Shown: positions 28,394 to 35,125 of the stretch, piece after piece | How the letters are laid out: each line of letters begins with the position of its first letter | Numbering within the stretch: the first letter of the stretch is position 1 | Assembly (NCBI GenBank): GCA_947475415.1 | Contig: CANJLH010000004.1 | Coordinates: 186,001 to 250,000 of the forward strand | DNA length: 64,000 nucleotides | Source: Caulobacteraceae bacterium | GTDB taxonomy: Bacteria > Pseudomonadota > Alphaproteobacteria > Caulobacterales > Caulobacteraceae | Reading direction: 5' to 3' | The notes under the pieces: generated by a model | What the model was told of the DNA's origin: nothing | What the model saw: only the letters and a program-made list of their open reading frames with translations | The model's database searches: none | Position numbers and translations under genes: made by a program

Positions 28394-29655
28394 TGTTGGA
28401 TCTTAATTTGGCCGCGTCGCCGGCTGGACGTGTGCCCACCTACGATCCCGAGACAGATTGGGGCGAGGATGAGCGAGTAAACGCCGTCGAACCGGCGAGC
28501 GACATCGCCCGGTCGCCGGCCATCGCCGCCACAGTCTACCCCTTCCCGATTGCGCCGCTTCTGGAGGTACCGCGCCGGTCTAAATTCGAAGTTGAAGACT
28601 TCGACACCCTTGAGCCGCCGGCCATGGTGTGGCGGGTGAAGGGATTGTGGCCCTCAAGCGGCGTCTGCGTGGTCGCCGGTCCGTCGGGGTCGGGCAAGTC
28701 CTTCTGGGTGCTCGATGCCGGGGCCAGGGTCTGTCGCGGCCTCCAGGTGGTCGGGCGCAAGTCGAACACCTGCGGCGTCGTTTACATCGCCAGCGAGGAC
28801 GGTGCCGGCGTCAAGCTCAGGATCAAGGGCTTGCGTCTCGCGGTCGGGCTGTTGGGCCACCGCTTCGACTTCGTCGGCCAGGCCCCCGACCTGACTGATG
28901 TGGATGATATCGATGATCTGCGCGGGACGTTAATAGAGGCCAGTGCCCGGATGAAGTGCCACGGGCACGAGCTCGGCATCGTATTTATCGACACCCTGTC
29001 GGCTTCGATCCCCGGCGCGGACGAGAACACCGCGAAGGACATGAGCCCGGTCCTCGCGGCGCTCCAGACCCTCGCCCAGGACCTCGGCTTGCTGGTCGTG
29101 CTGGTCGCGCACACCGGCAAGGACGAGACCCGCGGCGTGCGGGGCTGGTCCGGTCTGCGCGCCAACGCCGATGGCCTGATCTTGTTCGAGGAGGGCAACG
29201 CCGAGGGCGTGCGCGTCGGCACGTTGACCAAGGTGAAGAACGGTAGCGCGGGCGACAAGTTCGCATTTACCCTGCGCCAAGTTCCGCTCGGCCACGACGC
29301 GGACGGGGACGAAATCAATACCTGCGTCGTGGACGAGGCCGACGTGCCCGTGACAAACGCGCCCGTGAAGCGGTTGAACGGCAACGCGCGGATCGTGGCC
29401 CAGGCGTTAGGCTATCTCATCGACAACAGTGTCACGCACCCCGCTCTCAACATGCCGGGGGTGAAGCCGGGGAAACGGTCGGTCGCGATGGAGGAATGGA
29501 AGGCGCGGGCCGGCGAAATGGGCCTATTCGTTCAAGGAGATACACCAGCAAATCGGCGACAGAAATGGCACCGAGCCGTCGTTGCCTGCCGTGACGCCGG
29601 CATGGTGCGTATTGAGGGGGAATGGGCGATCCCGTTACAGCGTGACGAGCTATGA
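28393..29655 (+). CDS. RepA/AAA_25-type replicative helicase
   Basis: A 420-residue RecA-fold ATPase. The Walker A is GPSGSGKS near residue 97, VYIASEDGAGVKLRIKGL follows, and Walker B is GIVFIDTLSASIPGADENT. VLVAHTGKDETRGVRGWSGL is a sensor/arginine region typical of RSF1010 RepA-like hexameric helicases. The ATG overlaps the primase stop as TGATG. The primase-helicase pair is the usual replication module of satellites and small integrated plasmids. Confidence 0.82.
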   Translation: MLDLNLAASPAGRVPTYDPETDWGEDERVNAVEPASDIARSPAIAATVYPFPIAPLLEVPRRSKFEVEDFDTLEPPAMVWRVKGLWPSSGVCVVAGPSGSGKSFWVLDAGARVCRGLQVVGRKSNTCGVVYIASEDGAGVKLRIKGLRLAVGLLGHRFDFVGQAPDLTDVDDIDDLRGTLIEASARMKCHGHELGIVFIDTLSASIPGADENTAKDMSPVLAALQTLAQDLGLLVVLVAHTGKDETRGVRGWSGLRANADGLILFEEGNAEGVRVGTLTKVKNGSAGDKFAFTLRQVPLGHDADGDEINTCVVDEADVPVTNAPVKRLNGNARIVAQALGYLIDNSVTHPALNMPGVKPGKRSVAMEEWKARAGEMGLFVQGDTPANRRQKWHRAVVACRDAGMVRIEGEWAIPLQRDEL

Positions 29656-29738
29656 CAGATCGTTTCTGTCACGCCAACGGGCATCCCAGAGGCCGTGACA
29701 CTCGTGACACACACCCTATGGGGTGGTCACGTTGTCAC
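29642..29738. repeat. GTGAC/GTCAC repeat cluster, candidate replication origin
   Basis: Six GTGAC or GTCAC pentamers occur in 97 bp (29642, 29668, 29695, 29704, 29726, 29734). They include the direct repeats GTGACACTC and GTGACACAC and a 7-bp inverted repeat TGACAGA/TCTGTCA (29653-29671). The same pentamer recurs in the integrase upstream region and near the right end. Its place directly behind the helicase gene suggests an iteron-like origin or a binding site; this is inference. Confidence 0.4.
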
Positions 29739-29852
29739 GCTACGCCCCACCGGCCAGGCGGCGAGACCATGACCACAATAATATCCGCTGACCCGTCCGG
29801 GCCAGCGGCAACACGCTCCGTCGAGAGACGCCGCTTTCTCCAGGACATATGA
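29652..29852 (+). CDS. small hypothetical protein, possible
   Basis: A 66-codon frame whose ATG overlaps the helicase stop (ATGA) and whose stop overlaps the next gene (ATGA at 29849). Two such couplings are some support. The N-terminal half has several Cys and His residues (FCHANGHPRGR, SRCHATPHRP) that could bind metal. The repeat cluster lies inside it, so the frame may instead be incidental. A shorter start at 29769 is possible. Confidence 0.35.
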   Translation: MTDRFCHANGHPRGRDTRDTHPMGWSRCHATPHRPGGETMTTIISADPSGPAATRSVERRRFLQDI

Positions 29853-30265
29853 TGAGCCAGTTCACTAGTGATCCAACCGTCTACCCCGGCAACACGGGGG
29901 GGCAAGAGCATCTCGAATTCGACATCGTGGATGTCGAGAGCGCCCACGCCGAGGGCTTTCGCAGCGGTTTCCGCTCCGGGATCGCTGCGGCGAGCCGCGT
30001 GCTCCGCAGCCACGCCTTCGATCGCTATGCGGCGGAAAACCCCAAGCTCGCCTGGGGCGTACGACCTGATTCGCGCAGCGGTGAGGCGCTCGCCCTCGAC
30101 GCGCACGCCGACCTCATCGACGCTCAACCGCGCGACGATGACTATGTCATGCACCACGAGAACTCGCTCGGGTACTGCACCATTGCCATGGAGGGGAAGG
30201 AGCGATGGGAAGCCGCGGCGGAGGCCCGAGGCGAGGCGGAGCGCGCCGCCGCCGGCTGGTACTAG
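29849..30265 (+). CDS. hypothetical protein
   Basis: A 138-residue acidic protein (MMSQFTSDPTVYPGN...). It contains FDIVDVESAHAEGFRSGFRS and a C-terminal helix EAAAEARGEAERAAAGWY. It is not recognised. It is the last gene of the forward operon that starts at alpA; the region after it is GC-rich and does not look coding on this strand. Confidence 0.6.
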   Translation: MMSQFTSDPTVYPGNTGGQEHLEFDIVDVESAHAEGFRSGFRSGIAAASRVLRSHAFDRYAAENPKLAWGVRPDSRSGEALALDAHADLIDAQPRDDDYVMHHENSLGYCTIAMEGKERWEAAAEARGEAERAAAGWY

Positions 30266-30857
30266 CCCGCGACCATACGCGCGCGCCCGCGCGCGAGGCC
30301 CCCGTGAGTACGGAACCCCAGATAGGCTTGGCTTCGTAGCCGATCACCGCAAGCACCTCGTTCGCGGCGCGCCATCGCCCAATGGACGGAACCCGGCCGC
30401 CCTCGCCCCCTGTGGCGGCCGGGGCGTTCGATGCCAAGCCAGCGCTCGGTGTCGTGTAAACGCGAGCCGCCACAGAAAAAGGTCGCCAGAGCGATACCCT
30501 GGCGACCCCTTCAGCGCGAAGATTAACGGCGACCGTGGTCAGGCCGCCAACGCCGCGCGCCGCGCGCGCCGCTAGTGCCCGCGCGCGAGGCCCCTGGGGG
30601 CACCCCCGGCGGTCAAGGCCCAGCTTCGGCCCCACGGTAGCCGGCCGCCCCCAGCCCGTCCCCTGGCCCGCCCTGGGGGCCGTCCGCGACCCATCCCCGA
30701 TCCGGGCCGCGGCCGAGGCGCACGAAAAAGGCCGCCGGGTGGTCACCTTGGCGGCCTGTTCGCGTCGGTTGATCGGGTCCGCGCCGTCGCGGCGGGCGCG
30801 ATAGAGCCCCCAGGCGAGCAAGAAGACGTGGCGGTGGGTGTTTGAGGCGATGGTCAT
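30147..30857 (-). CDS. weakly supported reading frame, second gene of divergent minus operon
   Basis: The ATG at 30857 has a strong GAAGGAG Shine-Dalgarno 6 nt upstream and lies 30 nt after the 86-residue gene. The first 35 residues (MTIASNTHRHVFLLAWGLYR) look like a real protein. After that the frame runs through a terminator-like hairpin (30725-30757) into low-complexity, Arg/Gly-rich sequence and overlaps the opposite gene. The true gene is probably much shorter or frameshifted; only the start is credible. Confidence 0.3.
   Translation of the reverse strand: MTIASNTHRHVFLLAWGLYRARRDGADPINRREQAAKVTTRRPFSCASAAARIGDGSRTAPRAGQGTGWGRPATVGPKLGLDRRGCPQGPRARALAARAARGVGGLTTVAVNLRAEGVARVSLWRPFSVAARVYTTPSAGLASNAPAATGGEGGRVPSIGRWRAANEVLAVIGYEAKPIWGSVLTGASRAGARVWSRASTSRRRRAPPRLGPPPRLPIAPSPPWQWCSTRASSRGA
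30476..30507 (-). terminator. rho-independent terminator-like hairpin (minus)
   Basis: On the minus strand GGTCGCCAG (30507-30499) pairs with CTGGCGACC (30489-30481) around a 9-nt loop and is followed by TTTTT (30480-30476). It is a perfect 9-bp GC stem. It lies within the 30.27-30.88 kb stretch that shows no convincing gene. Confidence 0.65.
30725..30757 (-). terminator. rho-independent terminator-like hairpin (minus)
   Basis: On the minus strand AGGCCGCC (30757-30750) pairs with GGCGGCCT (30736-30729), followed by TTTTT (30729-30725). It lies about 100 nt after the start of the frame at 30857, so a very short coding or non-coding transcript would end here. Confidence 0.6.
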
Positions 30858-30886
30858 GGCGGCTCCTTCGGGGTGATGGGGACGGG

Positions 30887-31147
30887 TCAAAGGCCAAGCC
30901 GGCTTGTGAGCCGGCCGGCTTCCCAGGCCTGCCGGCCGGCGTAGGGGCGGCCCGCGAGATTGCGACCGATCGGGCTGGAGGTGGTCGAGCGAAGAACCAT
31001 CACGCGGTGCTGGGGCGCAGCTTCCCAACGGTCGGTCGCGGCAGCGCGCTCGGCCTCGCCCTTGAGCCAGGCCCAGGAGTGGCGCAGCGCCGCGGCGAAT
31101 GTGACCGCGCCACGTTTGAAGCGGAATTTCGACCAGGCTCCGAGCAT
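30887..31147 (-). CDS. hypothetical protein, divergent from the XRE regulator
   Basis: An 86-residue basic protein starting MLGAWSKFRFKRGAVTFAAA with ALRHSWAWLKGEAERAAA near residue 20, a pattern I have seen in small mobile-element proteins but cannot name. The frame is open to a GTG at 31255, but a -10 box at 31190-31185 would place that start upstream of transcription, so ATG 31147 is preferred. It is read away from the regulator gene at 31282. Confidence 0.55.
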   Translation of the reverse strand: MLGAWSKFRFKRGAVTFAAALRHSWAWLKGEAERAAATDRWEAAPQHRVMVLRSTTSSPIGRNLAGRPYAGRQAWEAGRLTSRLGL

Positions 31148-31184
31148 GACGGCTTGGAGGAATGTGCGGCGGCTGTCGGTTATT

Positions 31185-31226
31185 ATTGTAAACCCCAGGT
31201 ATTTTTGGTGATACCTGTGGTACAAT
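31185..31226. promoter_or_regulatory. divergent promoter region with central operator
   Basis: TACAAT occurs at 31221-31226 on the plus strand and at 31190-31185 on the minus strand, 30 bp apart. Between them AGGTAT (31197-31202) and ATACCT (31211-31216) form an inverted repeat. A further AGGTAC half-site is just before the XRE gene start (31275). This is the layout of a repressor operator controlling two divergent genes, like the early control region of phages. No good -35 was found. Confidence 0.55.
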
Positions 31227-31281
31227 ATGCGCCGGCGTTGGGAAGCAACCCACACTGATATTTGTCTAGCCCTGAGGTACC

Positions 31282-31530
31282 ATGTTGCACGGTGAGCAGA
31301 TCAGGGCGGCGCGCGCGCTCGCCAGAATGGAACAGGCCGCTCTCGCGGCGGCGGCCGACCTATCGGTCCCTACCATCAAGCGCCTTGAGAAGATGGCCGG
31401 GCCGATCTCCGCCAACACCGGCACCGAAGCCGCGATCCGCGCCGCGTTCGCCGCGGTGGGCGTCATATTTCTCGACGCTGACAGCCAGGGACCGGGCGTC
31501 CGCCTGCGCCTGCCGCCCACATCGGCCTAA
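31282..31530 (+). CDS. XRE-type helix-turn-helix regulator
   Basis: An 82-residue protein with the XRE pattern GEQIRAARALARMEQAALAA, then ADLSVPTIKRLEKMAG and IRAAFAAVGVIFLD. The helix-turn-helix spans about residues 5-40. It is the likely ligand of the dyad upstream and may control the divergent minus genes and itself. It precedes terS by 46 nt. Confidence 0.75.
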   Translation: MLHGEQIRAARALARMEQAALAAAADLSVPTIKRLEKMAGPISANTGTEAAIRAAFAAVGVIFLDADSQGPGVRLRLPPTSA

Positions 31531-31576
31531 CCGGGTCGTTTACACGCTTCGCCGTTCACACCAAGGAACCCACGAC

Positions 31577-32203
31577 ATGGCCACCAACACCGGCAAGATC
31601 GACTACAGCCCCGAGCTGGGCGAGGCCATCGCCACCTTCGTTATGGAGGGGGGTACGGTGCGCGAGTTCTGCGCCCAGCCAGACACTCCGAACAAGAGCA
31701 CCGTGTTCCGTTGGCTCGATCGTCACCCCGAATTCGCTGCGCGTTACACCGCGGCGCGGCTAATGCAGGCCGACGCGCTTGCGGACGAACTGATCGACAT
31801 AGCGGACGGCACGGGGCTGAAGCCCGGCGAGGTCTACGACGCCCGCAGGGTTCGCCAGCAGCTTAGCAGCCGCATGTGGCTCGCCGAACGGCTCGCGCCC
31901 AAGCGCTACGGCGCGAAGCAGGCGCTGGAGCGTTCGGCTGGGTTGGCGACCACGACGGTGGTGGTGCGGGCGTATGCGGCCGGCCCGGCGGGCGGCGGCG
32001 AACAGCGCGACAAGCCGAAGATCACGCCGCGAAGCCAAACTGAGAAGCAAAAGAACAGGGCGGCTGAAATCCAGCCGGCAATGTTCGCCGCGGCGTCGGG
32101 CGCGCGCTCCGGTGTGTCGGTGCTGGGGGCCGGTTCACCTGGGTCAATGACCTCGAATTCCGCGTCGATGAAGTCGGGTTTAGGTGTCATTCGCCGGCCA
32201 TGA
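31577..32203 (+). CDS. terS: terminase small subunit-like protein (Sf6 gp1 type)
   Basis: A 208-residue protein. GEAIATFVMEGGTVREFCAQ, PNKSTVFRWLDRHPEFAARY and ADALADELIDIADG form the helix-turn-helix and oligomerisation core of Sf6-type small terminases, which select DNA for packaging. The ATG at 31577 has AAGGAA 8 nt upstream; the frame is open further upstream but overlaps the XRE gene. The C-terminal third is low complexity. No large terminase or structural gene is in the element, so it may redirect packaging by a helper phage (inference). Confidence 0.75.
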   Translation: MATNTGKIDYSPELGEAIATFVMEGGTVREFCAQPDTPNKSTVFRWLDRHPEFAARYTAARLMQADALADELIDIADGTGLKPGEVYDARRVRQQLSSRMWLAERLAPKRYGAKQALERSAGLATTTVVVRAYAAGPAGGGEQRDKPKITPRSQTEKQKNRAAEIQPAMFAAASGARSGVSVLGAGSPGSMTSNSASMKSGLGVIRRP

Positions 32204-32405
32204 TGTAGCGCAACGCCCGGCCAAAGACAGACGCGCTTACAATTGCCATAGGGAATTGGACACTGTCACGTTTTGGGGGCAGCTACGATACCAATGAACG
32301 AAAGGCCGAGTGCCACCAGTGTCCAATGCAGCACGTGGCTGAGTCGCTGGACGCCGTTCGGTTCCTCCAAGCCGATTTGTCCGTCGAACGGGGCAATCGA
32401 GATTG

Positions 32406-32633
32406 CTAATAGATCGTCCCCTTAACTGGGTAACAAAAGCCATCCCACCCGAAGATGGCCCCACATCCATGGCACAACCTTCCGGTCCCGCCAGTCGAAC
32501 GATGGAACAGCCGAATGTACGTTTGGCCGCAGTGGGGGCAGTCAGTCAATGAATAGGTGCGTCCGTTCGGCCCTGGAACCGTCCCGTGCAGCGTGAATTT
32601 CCGGCCGCGGGTCGTGCTGTACTCAATGGACAT
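32406..32633 (-). CDS. small zinc-ribbon protein
   Basis: A 75-residue protein with a CPHCG ... CHGCG zinc ribbon (residues about 33-58: CPHCGQTYIRLFHRS, then GRLCHGCGAIFG). It starts MSIEYSTTRGRKFTLHGTVP. Function unknown. It is on the opposite strand to terS, between two spacers of about 200-250 bp that show no genes, and so is likely element cargo. Confidence 0.6.
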   Translation of the reverse strand: MSIEYSTTRGRKFTLHGTVPGPNGRTYSLTDCPHCGQTYIRLFHRSTGGTGRLCHGCGAIFGWDGFCYPVKGTIY

Positions 32634-32886
32634 TGGCCAACACTAGGTGTCCTCCGTCATTGCGGGCCTCGCCAAAAAGTGAATTGAACATGCCCCCTGG
32701 CTGCAAGAGGACCGAAATTCCTGCCGACCGCATCGCCATAGCTTTCCAATACCTTACGGGGAACGGGCCCTGGGCACCTTTTTAGGTTGTGTCCAGCGTG
32801 GTGCTGGCGTTAGTTCGAACCGGCGCGCGACTGGATAGCTCGGCTGCCGGTGGTCCAGTCCGAACCTTGCGTTAGGGACCGACCAA

Positions 32887-33072
32887 ATGTTCGGACTAAG
32901 TTACGAAGATATGTTTGGTTGGGCCATCGGCATAGCCTGCGGCGTCGCTTACCTCACCCACATCGTCCACGGGCTGCGCGACCGCGAACTTATGTTGCTC
33001 CTGATCGGAGTATTCGTCTTTCCACTCGGCGTCATCCGAGGGTTCATGATATTGCTAGATCAGGACGGCTGA
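32887..33072 (+). CDS. small membrane protein
   Basis: A 61-residue protein with two hydrophobic segments: GWAIGIACGVAYLTHIVHGL (residues 11-30) and LMLLLIGVFVFPLGVIRGFM (residues 35-54). An AGGGA motif lies 10 nt before the ATG. The family is not recognised. Two-segment small membrane proteins at element ends are sometimes defence or superinfection exclusion factors, but nothing here shows this. Confidence 0.5.
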   Translation: MFGLSYEDMFGWAIGIACGVAYLTHIVHGLRDRELMLLLIGVFVFPLGVIRGFMILLDQDG

Positions 33073-33180
33073 AAGCACCTGTCCGCGCTCACGCCACGCA
33101 CCCACCGACAATCAAGGCTGAAGGCTGACAAGCGGTCCGATCCTCGCTAGAAGCCCTCTCGCGAATGCGTTTCGCGACCT

Positions 33181-33191
33181 ATCTGTGACCT
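33181..33191 (+). repeat. right-end copy of 11-mer ATCTGTGACCT
   Basis: ATCTGTGACCT occurs here and at 24614-24624, in the same orientation and within 60-175 bp of the two ends of the element. The preceding CGACCTATC also resembles the left dyad half CTGTGACCTAT. It is a candidate integrase arm-type or excisionase site. Confidence 0.4.
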
Positions 33192-33239
33192 GGAAACCAC
33201 GGCTAGATAGGTTAGGTTTGTTAAGTATCTGATTTTAAA

Positions 33240-33289
33240 CGGATAGCCGGCTTAGCTCAGTTGGTAGAGCAGCGCATTTGTAATGCGAA
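33240..33289 (+). repeat. attR: right 50-bp direct repeat of the integrated element
   Basis: Identical over 50 bp to 24442-24491. Here the repeat continues into a complete tRNA-Thr. The 5' half of the tRNA and its immediate upstream sequence at this end were therefore brought by the element, and the 3' half is chromosomal. Confidence 0.9.
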
Positions 33290-33318
33290 GGTCGCGGGTT
33301 CGAATCCTGCAGCCGGCG
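33246..33318 (+). tRNA. tRNA-Thr (TGT)
   Basis: The full cloverleaf is visible: acceptor GCCGGCT/AGCCGGC, D-arm AGCTCAGTTGGTAGAGC, anticodon arm CGCATTTGTAATGCG (anticodon TGT) and T-arm GCGGGTTCGAATCCTGC with one G-T pair. The base after the acceptor stem is G, and GCCG follows, so CCA is not encoded. The gene depends on element-derived upstream sequence for its promoter; an AT-rich stretch (TTAAAC, 33235-33240) lies there but no clear promoter. Confidence 0.9.
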
Positions 33319-33322
33319 CCGT

Positions 33323-34060
33323 TCAGGCCACATGCACCGTAAGATCGGGAGCGGACGTCTGGCTCAAGTCGACGATAATATAAGTCGCGCCGGCGCCGAC
33401 CATGTCGGTGGGCGAACCCGAGTAGGCCGCCGTTGTGGTCAGGCCAGTCAACTCCATCGCCGCGTGATGGTGACCAAGCGCCAGGTAATCGCAAGGGCTC
33501 GCCTCGACTTCATCACTTCGGATCGGCGATGAACGCCAGGACTGGCCGCCCTCGCCGACGTAGAGGCCGTGGCCCATCCCCAGGTACCAGCGCGCGCCCG
33601 CGGGCCGGTCCGGACAGCCGCTGAGCGGGCGGAAGTCGGGAGAGTGGTCGGCCATGCCTCGGCCCCACACCGCGACGTCCAGATCCGGCAGCCTCGCAAC
33701 CTCGCCGGCCTCATCGCCCAGGAAGCAAACGTTGGGAATCCGGCTGAAATCGTGGCGGCGGTAGATAGCGCCTTCCTCTAGACAGTCGTGGTTGCCCGGG
33801 ATCATCACAACGGGAAACGCCAACCGGCTCAAGGTTTCCATCGCCCATTGGATGGTCTCCACGGTGGCGGTGTTGGTGTCGAACAGGTCCCCCGCCAGCA
33901 GCATGAGATCTGGCCCGTGCGCGCTGATCGCGGCGAGCGCGGCCGCGAAGACCTCGCGCTGCTGGTCGCGCCGAGCCGGACCGCCGCCATAGGTGTCCGG
34001 GTCCAGATGGATGTCCGAACAATGGGCGATGCGCAGTCCCTGGGGCTTGATCAGTTCCAT
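33323..34060 (-). CDS. metallophosphoesterase (SbcD/Mre11-like)
   Basis: A 245-residue calcineurin-type phosphoesterase. Metal-binding motifs are in order: HCSDIHLD near residue 14, AGDLFDTN near 57, IPGNHDCLEE near 91 and LGHHHAAME near 200. It lacks the C-terminal capping domain of full SbcD. The substrate is unknown (nucleic acid or nucleotide). It is followed directly by the gene at 34061, whose stop lies 1 nt upstream of its start, so they probably form an operon. Confidence 0.8.
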   Translation of the reverse strand: MELIKPQGLRIAHCSDIHLDPDTYGGGPARRDQQREVFAAALAAISAHGPDLMLLAGDLFDTNTATVETIQWAMETLSRLAFPVVMIPGNHDCLEEGAIYRRHDFSRIPNVCFLGDEAGEVARLPDLDVAVWGRGMADHSPDFRPLSGCPDRPAGARWYLGMGHGLYVGEGGQSWRSSPIRSDEVEASPCDYLALGHHHAAMELTGLTTTAAYSGSPTDMVGAGATYIIVDLSQTSAPDLTVHVA

Positions 34061-35068
34061 TCAGAGCACCAGCGGATCGCGCCGCGCTTCCGGGAAGTAG
34101 CGTTCCGCGGCAGGTGGATAGGTCGCCAGCAGCATGTCTCGGAACCCACGATCCTCAAGCGGGTTGAGCGGCAAATTGAAGGCGATGCCGCGCGCACGAA
34201 GATCGTCGGCGAACACATCGACGATGATTTCGGCGGTGAGGTCGTCGGTATGCGCGTCAAAGACCGCGGCGGCCGCAGCATCCTTGAAAGCGTAGGCCTT
34301 CCACAGGATCGAGATCCGGACCTCATCTGCGCCGAAGCGACGCCGAACCGCGCCAAATTCCCGCATTTCCCAGGTATCGCCGGCCCAATGAAGCTCCTCG
34401 TGGCCGCTCATCGCGCCGACCTTGATCCATGAGGCTTGCGGGCCCACGGCGCAGGCTCTGTGGAACATGTATTCGTTGTCGCAGACCAGCGCGACATTCC
34501 ATGCCGGCATGTCAACGCGCCCACTGGGCCGGCCAGGACCGTCGGACCAGTATTCAAACCCGCCCCCTGCTCCGCGATAAAACCAGGTCAGAGCCGACGC
34601 CACCGGAACTGACCAGGCGGCGAACAACTCCGAGTGGTGCATGGCCACCGGGACCCAATGGGCGAAGTCCGCGTGGGTCGCGCCGCGGAAACGGCAGACA
34701 TCACGATGCTGCACCCCTGCCGCCATGGGCGCATTGAGGTTGAGCTTCATGCTCTCAGGCCGGACCACCTCGGCGTCGAACGACTCCTTCGCCGCGGCTA
34801 TAAAGCGCGGATTGTTGAAGAAGGGCTCGGCCGCAGGATTGCGCCAGTCTTTTGGCCCCTTCACCCACTGGCCTCGCGAACCGCGAAACCAAGGCTCGGC
34901 GCCGCCAGCCCGGGCGTAACCCTCGGCGCTGTAAAGCAATCCATAGGGTCCGCCGGACTTGACCAGCCCGACCACCGCATCGGGATCGTCGAACGCCGGA
35001 TCGACGAGCACCGGTTTGGCGATGATCTCTGCAGGTCGCGTGAGCGACTGCGCCAAGGCGGCGGCCAT
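34061..35068 (-). CDS. hypothetical protein, possible 2OG-Fe(II) oxygenase
   Basis: A 335-residue cytoplasmic protein. H121-R-D123 (AGVQHRDVCRF) and H203 (EYMFHRACAVG), 80 residues apart, resemble the HxD...H iron site of 2-oxoglutarate oxygenases of the phytanoyl-CoA type, and aromatic-rich sequence (LTWFYRGAGGGFEYWSDGPG) lies between them. The fold was not verified. It is cotranscribed with the downstream metallophosphoesterase. Confidence 0.5.
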   Translation of the reverse strand: MAAALAQSLTRPAEIIAKPVLVDPAFDDPDAVVGLVKSGGPYGLLYSAEGYARAGGAEPWFRGSRGQWVKGPKDWRNPAAEPFFNNPRFIAAAKESFDAEVVRPESMKLNLNAPMAAGVQHRDVCRFRGATHADFAHWVPVAMHHSELFAAWSVPVASALTWFYRGAGGGFEYWSDGPGRPSGRVDMPAWNVALVCDNEYMFHRACAVGPQASWIKVGAMSGHEELHWAGDTWEMREFGAVRRRFGADEVRISILWKAYAFKDAAAAAVFDAHTDDLTAEIIVDVFADDLRARGIAFNLPLNPLEDRGFRDMLLATYPPAAERYFPEARRDPLVL

Positions 35069-35125
35069 GGATCGCTCCTATGAAGGCCCCGTCGGCGCCG
35101 GCGTTTCACCGGCGCCAGACAAGTC

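Noticed and set aside
30147-31253. One 368-codon minus gene across the element
   Set aside because: The frame joins the spacer, a terminator-like hairpin and sequence opposite to another gene; only the portion starting at 30857 has a ribosome-binding site.
24442-33289. A complete prophage or conjugative element
   Set aside because: No capsid, tail, portal, large terminase, lysis, relaxase or type IV secretion genes can be seen; the content is replication, regulation and TerS only.
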